From assembly GCF_018320785.1 (NCBI RefSeq), contig NC_054875.1, positions 898,501 through 962,500 of the forward strand: 64,000 nucleotides of DNA, read 5' to 3'. The notes under the pieces were generated by a model that did no database searches, was not told the origin of the DNA, and saw only the letters and a program-made list of their open reading frames with translations. The position numbers and the translations under genes were made by a program. Below, piece after piece: positions 57,689 to 64,000 of the stretch (positions within the stretch are counted from its first letter, which is position 1; each line of letters opens with the position of its first letter). The DNA is from Cheilinus undulatus (Eukaryota > Chordata > Actinopteri > Labriformes > Labridae).

Positions 57689-58655
57689 CTAAAACAAAGA
57701 CGTGATCTGATTGGTCAAAAGTCTGCTCCCCTCAGTGGTTCTCACTGATCTACTGTCATATAAATGTTTAACAGTGACGTGAGATTTACTGATGATTGGT
57801 AATAAAAGATTGTTTCTTATTTAGTTAAACGGAAAAAAAAATCATAAAAGAATAATATTAGTTTTTATTTGGTGTTAAATTCATATGAGGATTTAGTCAA
57901 ATTTAAGTATTTTAACCCTTTAGATGCCAGGTTATATCATATACTAAAACACAGAAATAGAATATTCTAGAAACTTTCACCATTTTTTTTAAATAATGCT
58001 GATTTTTTTTTTATTTAGTAAACAACCCTAGGGGCCCTCCTGGGGCCCATGGACCACAGCTTTGACTCTAGGGGCCATCCTGGGGCCCACAGACCACAGC
58101 TTTGACTCTAAGGTTCTGAAACCGTTTTAAAGGGGCGGTTCCCTGAGTGTTTGAGGCAGATCAGCTGATCATCGTCGCTCAGGCGGCGCTGTGAGGACAG
58201 AGATGTCTCTCCTGGTAAACCGTCCTTGTGTCTAACCGTCATATTTCTCTTGTTCCTGTGTGGGAGGAGCTTAGACCCGAGGAATAAAACTGCTCCTGAC
58301 TTAAATGGCGGTTCTCCAGTGACTTCCTGTGGCTTTGGCTCTGGGCGTACAAACGTTGATCACAGACCCTAACAGGACGTTTCTGACTGCTGACTGTCTT
58401 TCTGTCATGTTAAAGTTTCTGTCGTTTCCTTAAAGGTCTAAAACTTTTAGCCTCTTCCTCCCTCCTCATCCTCTCTGGGAGGATGAGACAAAGAGGAAGA
58501 TGAAGATAAAGAAGGTCAGTTACGGTCGATTTCCCTCCGACCCTGACCTCCCTACGAGGATCGTCTCCTGGGTCGACTCGTCCTGCTGGTGGATCTCAGA
58601 GTTCACGATGGTCTTCAGGATGAGTCGATCAATAATCATTCTAATGATCGATCAA
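57689..58655 (-). other. Downstream region and probable 3' UTR of the DNase gene
   Basis: Two 56-bp-scale copies of GGGGCC(C/A)TCCTGGGGCCCA with CAGCTTTGACTCTA lie at 58020-58110. No recognised gene. Possible minus-strand AATAAA (TTTATT on +) occurs in the AT-rich part near 57855 and 58003. Confidence 0.4.
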
Positions 58656-61600
58656 TCACGTAAACGTGTTAAAGACGAGGTGTCCGAGGATCAACAGAAG
58701 TAGGAGCCGGTGCGCGCCCTCCGTTATCCCTCCACTGTGAAGTGATTGGTTGGTTTTCAGCAGGACCTCCACGGGGAAGTGATCGCTGACCTCTAGAGCC
58801 TGGACCAAAGAGAGACAGATCAGACGGGTGTTCAGAAGCACACCGTGGCGTGATTCTGACAGCGTTTAACTCCTCCTACCTGCTCCTCAGACAGACGGTA
58901 TTCCTTCTGGAAGTTGAACGGTTTAGCCGACGTGGGAACGACCGCCCTGGCGAAGGTTTCACCGTGAACCACGATCCTGAAGGCAACATGGACATGTCAG
59001 AGTCTGCAGGTGTTTAAAACCGTTCACCTGTTCTTATTCTAAGACTGACCAACAGAAACGACCTCAGCCATGACCTCATCGTCTCTCTCACCTCTACCAA
59101 TAAAGCCCCTCCCTACATGGACAAAAGTATACGTCCACACCTGTCATTAAACCCCAGGTTAAACCAGCTCACCTGTCGTAGGTGCAGGACGTGGACTCTC
59201 TCACCGTGGTGTCGGTTTTATCAGGAATGAGCCAGAAGAGATTTTTCTCCGTGATCAGACGCACAAACTTCCTGTTCTTCTTGGCGAGGTAACCACAGTC
59301 GGCGTTGAAGTCTCCGAGCAGCATCACGTTCTGCAAACAGGAGCATGGTGGTTATTTTTGCGTTTGAGGAGTTTCAGCTCTAACCCTGAGAATAAAGGTC
59401 GTCCTACGTCGGTCTTCCACATCTTCCTGACGTGCTGCAGGACGTCGTAGAGAGCGTCCAGCTCTTTGGTGGTGTTGTCCGGAGACGTGTGTTGAGGTAT
59501 GAGAACAAACTCCTTTATGGCTGAAAGAACGGACGCGTGGAGAGACGTTAGACCTCTAAAGGGTTAAATTATCAATAAATTAATCATTAACATGCTTTAG
59601 AATCAAAAACAGGGGACAGAAAGGGACCGACCTGTTTTTGGAGCTTTGAATCGAACCACAAACGGTTCTCTGGAGAACGCGTCCATGTCTCCAGGTCGAT
59701 TATCGGGGTACTGGTACTGACCTGTGACCGACACTGTGTCAGACCTGCACACAGAAACACCACGGGTTAGATCGATAATACTTTACTGATCCCTAGAGAG
59801 GAAAATTCTGGAAAAATAAAATAAAATAATAAATAGATGTCTGAAACAGACTTAAAAAACAGTGAAAATGTCCTTAGAGTAGGCCGTTTTAACATTAGGC
59901 ACTGATAGTTCTGTGCCATGGACTTTTGGAAGAGTGGGTGGGGCTGGCAAGTTTAGCTCCTCCCACTCCCAACTCTCTAAGCTAGCTGAGCCCCTTTGAC
60001 ATAAAAACGCTCCTTTAGAACAGTCTTTAAACGCTGATGTTCTATCAGCAGGATAAACCTCGTGGCTGAGAGAGCGAGAAATGATGAGCCATTCATGAAC
60101 GAGCCTGTTCTACGAAATGACTCTTTAATGTGAGCTGTACATGAACGAGTCTGTTCTACTAAACGACTCTTTAATATGAGCCGTTCATGAACGAGTCTGT
60201 TCTACTAAATGACTCTTTAACGTAACCATTCATGAACGAGCCTGTTCTACTAAATGACTCTTTAGTGTGGGCTGTTCATGAACGAGTCTGTTCTACTAAA
60301 CGTTTCATTATTGTAACCATTCATGAATGAGCCTGTTCTACTAAACGACTCTTTATTGTGAGCCATTATGAACAATTCTGTTCTACTAAACAACTCTTCA
60401 ATGTGAGCCGTTCATGAATGAGTTTGTTCTATAATGTTAGCCGTTCATGAACGAGCCTGTTCTACTAAATGACTCTTTAATGTGAGCTATTCATGAACGA
60501 GTCTGTTCTACTAAACGACTCTTTAATATGAGCTGTTCATGAACGAGTCTGTTCTACTAAACGACTCTTTAATATGAGCTGTTCATGAACGAGTCTGTTC
60601 TACTAAACGACTCTTTAATATGAGCCGTTGATGAAAGAATCTGTTTTACTAAACGTTTCTTTAACGTAACCATTCATGAACGAGCCTGTTTTACTAAATA
60701 ACTCTTTAGCGTGGGCTGTTCATTAATGAGCCTGTTCTACTAAACGTTTCTTTAACGTAACCATTCATGAACGAGCCTGTTTTACTAAATAACTCTTTAG
60801 CGTGGGCTGTTCATTAATGAGCCTGTTCTACTAAACGTTTCTTTAACGTAACCATTCATGAACGAGCCTGTTTTACTAAATAACTCTTTAGCAGGGGCTG
60901 TTCATTAATGAGCCTGTTCTACTAAACGACTCTTTAACATGAGCTGTTCATTAACGAGTCTGTTCTACTAAACAACTCTTTAACGTGAGCTACTGTAGCT
61001 AGCTCCTGTTTATGGTGCCAGTTTCCTTTCCTTCATCCTTTGTCCTTATTTAATCCACATTTAAAAAGACAAACTGGGACCAGATGAAGAACCAGCTCTA
61101 CTGAGCTGAGCCACATGATCTGGATCTCTAAAAAGAGACAGGTTTCACGTCGGAGAGAGAGACTGCAAGGACATCAGCTGGGGAAACATGGAACAGATTA
61201 TAATGAGCTAGACCAGGACAGAAATGGACTGGAACACACCGGACTGAACCAAACTGGACTAAACCAAACCAGACTGAACCAAACCAGACTGAACCAAACT
61301 GGACTGATCCAAACTGGACTAAACCAAACCAGACTGAACCAAACATGACTGATCCAAACCAGACTGATCCAAACTGGACTGATCCAAACTGGACTAAACC
61401 AAACCAGACTGATCCAAACTGGACACACATAATCGTGTTAGAGAACTCAACTCCATATGTAGAACTAGAAGAACGTCCATGTTTAGACTTTTATTGGCCC
61501 GACCTTAAATAAACACACCGACCTGTAGACGAACACGTACTTAAATAAACACACCGACCTGTAGACGAACACGTACTTAAATAAACACACCGACCTGTAG

Positions 61601-62385
61601 ACGAACACGTACTTAAATAAACACACCGACCTGTAGACGAACACGTACTTAAATAAACACACCGACCTGTAGACGAACACGTACTTAAATAAACACACCG
61701 ACCTGTAGACGAACACGTACTGCTCCTGGTACGACTCGGAGCGGCCCAGTCTCTCGCTGGCCACAGATTTATACTGGTGGGAGGGGTCATACCTGGAGAT
61801 GGGAGACAGGTGAAAGGTTAAACAGCCAATGGAGCTGAGCGATCAGGAGCAGTGAGTATTTCTGACCTGTTGAGCCGCTCCATCAGCTGAGGTAAAGCCT
61901 TCTCTCTGCTGTCTCTGACCTGTTGAGCCGCTCCATCAGCTGAGGTAAAGCCTTCTCTCTGCTGTCTCTGACCTCCTGGAGCAAAGAGATGTCACAGCGA
62001 GAGATGATCTGGAACAGCACAGATGCATTATGGGTAAGAGGAGGACAGATGCATGAGGAAACATTTCTGACATCATCTCTCTGTCAAGCTTCAGAGGAAA
62101 ACAGTGATGTTAAAGTGTTCAGTATAATCAATCAACTGTTATTTTAAGGATCAATAATCATGAACATCTGTCCTAATGATTACAGGAATAAATGCTCTAA
62201 AGGAGAGACAGTAAATCACCACAGTGCCTCACCCTGGTCAGTGTGTGCATCACGCTGCTCTTCTTGGTCTTTGATTCTCCAAAGTGATGAAGGTTAAACG
62301 CACAAACTCTAAAATCCGAGGCCCCTTGAACATCACACGCTCCTAGGAGGAAGGAGAGGAGGAGGAGGAGGGACGAAGATTTCAT
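58656..62385 (-). CDS. dnase1l1: DNase I-like endonuclease, DNASE1L1 type, eight exons, 318 residues
   Basis: A divalent-cation-dependent endonuclease of the DNase I family. Exons in transcript order: 62385-62233, 62008-61920, 61792-61703, 59744-59632, 59520-59408, 59330-59173, 58976-58880, 58799-58656; all GT-AG with closing phases. The signal peptide is about residues 1-21, then FRVCAFNLHHFG. Catalytic and metal residues align with DNase I: E63 (LLQEV), E104 (YQEQYVF), H159 (IPQHT), D193 (GDFNAD), D238 (CTYDRIV), H278 (SDHFPVEV). The C terminus ends in the hydrophobic RLLLLLILGHLVF, fitting a GPI-attachment signal or membrane anchor as in DNASE1L1. Exons 2 and 3 have tandem duplications across their donors. 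A dnase1l-family paralogue name is possible; proximity to ikbkg favours dnase1l1. Confidence 0.93.
60060..61000. repeat. 45/46-bp minisatellite in DNase intron 3, about 20 copies
   Basis: The unit is GAGCTGTTCATGAACGAGTC, TGTTCTACTA and AACGACTCTTTAATAT, with a second type containing GTAACCATTCATGAACGAGC. Three copies of a 90-bp pair of types recur near 60660-60900, a higher-order unit. Confidence 0.94.
61228..61425. repeat. 10-bp-unit repeat (ACTGAACCAA / ACTGGACTAA) in DNase intron 3
   Basis: About twenty decamers alternate GGACTGAACC, AAACTGGACT and AAACCAGACT. Frames on both strands are artefacts. Confidence 0.92.
61505..61720 (-). repeat. 36-bp repeat, six copies, spanning the exon 3 splice donor of the DNase gene
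   Basis: On the minus strand the unit is TACGTGTTCGTCTACAG|GTC plus GGTGTGTTTATTTAAG. The part before the bar is the tail of exon 3 and the part after it the donor. The six possible exon ends are 61703, 61667, 61631, 61595, 61559 and 61523. The unit is a multiple of 3 and has no in-frame stop. Confidence 0.96.
61862..61972 (-). repeat. 53-bp tandem duplication spanning the exon 2 splice donor of the DNase gene
   Basis: Two identical copies, on the minus strand starting GTCAGAGACAGCAGAGAGAA and ending CTCAACAG. The first copy is exon; the second begins exactly at the donor GTCAGA. Exon ends at 61920 or 61867 are both possible, but only 61920 keeps the frame. Confidence 0.95.
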
Positions 62386-63020
62386 GGTGCACAGCTGGAA
62401 GAGACAGAGACCTGACATTAGACCACGACAGGAAGACAGTATTAGATTATAGATGAACTGTTGACAATGGGATTAGAGATTCAGCAGATTAATGTGAACT
62501 TCAGGAAATATAGAGACAGACTTTTATTAGGAATAGATTATTATTTCAAAGTTTCAGCTCTTATTTCATACTTTAGATCATTAAAGTTACAAATCAATAA
62601 AATGACTAATGATTAAAACAACAGATTAATAAAATAACTAATTATTTAAATAACAAATGAATAAAATAAAAACAGCCTGGACTGGTCACCAGTCTATAAG
62701 AGGGCTGACATACAGAAACAAACCACCAGGCACACTCACATCTACGGGCATTTTAGAGTCACTAGTTAACAGAATGAGCAGTTTGTCAGACTGTGGGACA
62801 ATCAGGAGTCAGAACTTTAACTTTCTTTTCAGTCTTAAAAACATTTTTTCATGTGCAAACTTTAAAGAAATTGAGTTACTACTTTTAATTCTATTCTGCA
62901 TCCTGTAAATATTCAACATTAATATAAAAACAAGAACTTTTCATTAAGTTACAAGCTTATGTTAATTTTCTTTTTCTTTTTCACAACTTTGATTTAGTTG
63001 ATAAAAATCCTTATGAGCAG
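62386..63020. other. Upstream region of the DNase gene
   Basis: 5' flank, probably with an untranslated exon and promoter. AT-rich, with no second gene recognised and no clear TATA or CRE motif. Confidence 0.4.
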
Positions 63021-63021
63021 A

Positions 63022-64000
63022 CATAGACCTGGAGTGGTTGGTCTAAAAAAACAGTCAGACTTGGAGTGGTTGGTCTAAAAAAACAGTCAGACTTGGAGTG
63101 GTTGGTCTAAAAAAACAGACCTGGAGTGGTTGGTCTAAAAAAACAGACCTGGAGTGGTTGGTCTAAAAAGAACAGTCAGACCTGGAGTGGTTGGTCTAAA
63201 AAGAACAGTCAGACCTGGAGTGGTTGGTCTAAAAAAACAGTCAGACCTGGAGTGGTTGGTCTAAAAGAACAGTCAGACCTGGAGTGGTTGGTCTAAAAAA
63301 ACAGTCAGACCTGGAGTGGTTGGTCTAAAAAGAACAGTCAGACCTGGAGTGGTTGGTCTAAAAAAACAGTCAGACCTGGAGTGGTTGGTCTAAAAAGAAC
63401 AGTCAGACCTGGAGTGGTTGGTCTAAAAAGAACAGTCAGACCTGGAGTGGTTGGTCTAAAAAAACAGTCAGACCTGGAGTGGTTGGCCTAAAAGAACAGT
63501 CAGACCTGGAGTGGTTGGCCTAAAAGAACAGTCAGACCTGGAGTGGTTGGCCTAAAAAAACAGTCAGACCTGGAGTGGTTGGCCTAAAAGAACAGTCAGA
63601 CCTGGAGTGGTTGGCCTAAAAGAACAGTCAGACCTGGAGTGGTTGGTCTAAAAGAACAGTCAGACCTGGAGTGGTTGGTCTAAAAGAACAGTCAGACCTG
63701 GAGTGGTTGGTCTAAAAGAACAGTCAGACTTGGAGTGGTTGGTCTAAAAGAACAGTCAGACCTGGAGTGGTTGGTCTAAAAGAACAGTCAGACTTGGAGT
63801 GGTTGGTCTAAAAGAACAGTCAGACCTGGAGTGGTTGGTCTAAAAGAACAGTCAGACTTGGAGTGGTTGGTCTAAAAGAACAGTCAGACCTGGAGTGGTT
63901 GGTCTAAAAGAACAGTCAGACCTGGAGTGGTTGGTCTAAAAGAACAGTCAGACCTGGAGTGGTTGGTCTAAAAGAACAGTCAGACCTGGAGTGGTTGGTC
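63022..64000. repeat. 32-bp minisatellite running off the right edge
   Basis: The unit is CAGACCTGGAGTGGTTGGTC plus TAAAAGAACAGT, with length variation in the A-run and T/C variants (ACTTGG, GGCCTAA) in blocks. About 31 copies are visible and the array continues beyond the window. Confidence 0.97.

Noticed and set aside
63022-64000. Evenly spaced repeats that could suggest a CRISPR array
   Set aside because: Repeats are contiguous with no unique spacers, and the window is eukaryotic. The same applies to the other arrays.

Overview
This is a eukaryotic nuclear window, almost certainly from a teleost fish. Six spliced protein-coding genes can be assembled by hand from canonical GT-AG introns, and each joined reading frame stays open to a stop codon. 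The fish assignment is inferred from Tc1-like transposon relics, hAT-type short elements, short introns and closest resemblance to vertebrate families; I could not run a search.

Layout, left to right: (1) an eight-finger C2H2 zinc-finger gene (+, 686-6230, two coding exons) with a 3.3 kb minisatellite in its intron and a 39-bp tandem repeat inside its second exon; (2) snrpg, the Sm-G core spliceosomal protein (+, 11686-15830), whose expected tiny second exon I cannot find; (3) plpbp, the pyridoxal-phosphate homeostasis protein (+, 17369-24238, eight exons, complete); (4) tmed4-like p24 cargo receptor (-, 27974-33632, five exons, complete); (5) ikbkg/NEMO, the regulatory subunit of the IKK complex (+, 42870-54568, fifteen coding exons, 621 residues); (6) a dnase1l1-like secreted or GPI-anchored DNase (-, 58656-62385, eight exons, 318 residues, all catalytic residues present). 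The genes are not an operon and share no single pathway. ikbkg and dnase1l1 are also near each other on human Xq28, which supports those two names.

The striking property is the tandem-repeat load. At least eighteen minisatellite arrays, with periods from about 10 to 60 bp, fill introns and spacers; the largest is 5.06 kb with a 19-bp unit. Most long open frames in the window are translations of these arrays and are not genes. Mobile DNA includes a palindromic Tc1-like derivative with TA duplications, an older Tc1 scrap, two short hAT-like elements, a retroposon tail and a dispersed short element seen at several sites.

The pattern most worth following is that several arrays straddle or abut exon-intron junctions. 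Exon 3 of the DNase gene has its tail plus splice donor repeated six times in a 36-bp unit that stays in frame. Exon 2 of the same gene has a 53-bp duplication spanning its donor. ikbkg exon 6 has its donor repeated five times with a 22-bp period. ikbkg exons 8 and 10 have acceptors contiguous with arrays, and the 5 kb ikbkg array is built from a unit carrying a near-ideal 5' splice site. All exon calls are from sequence alone, without transcripts.
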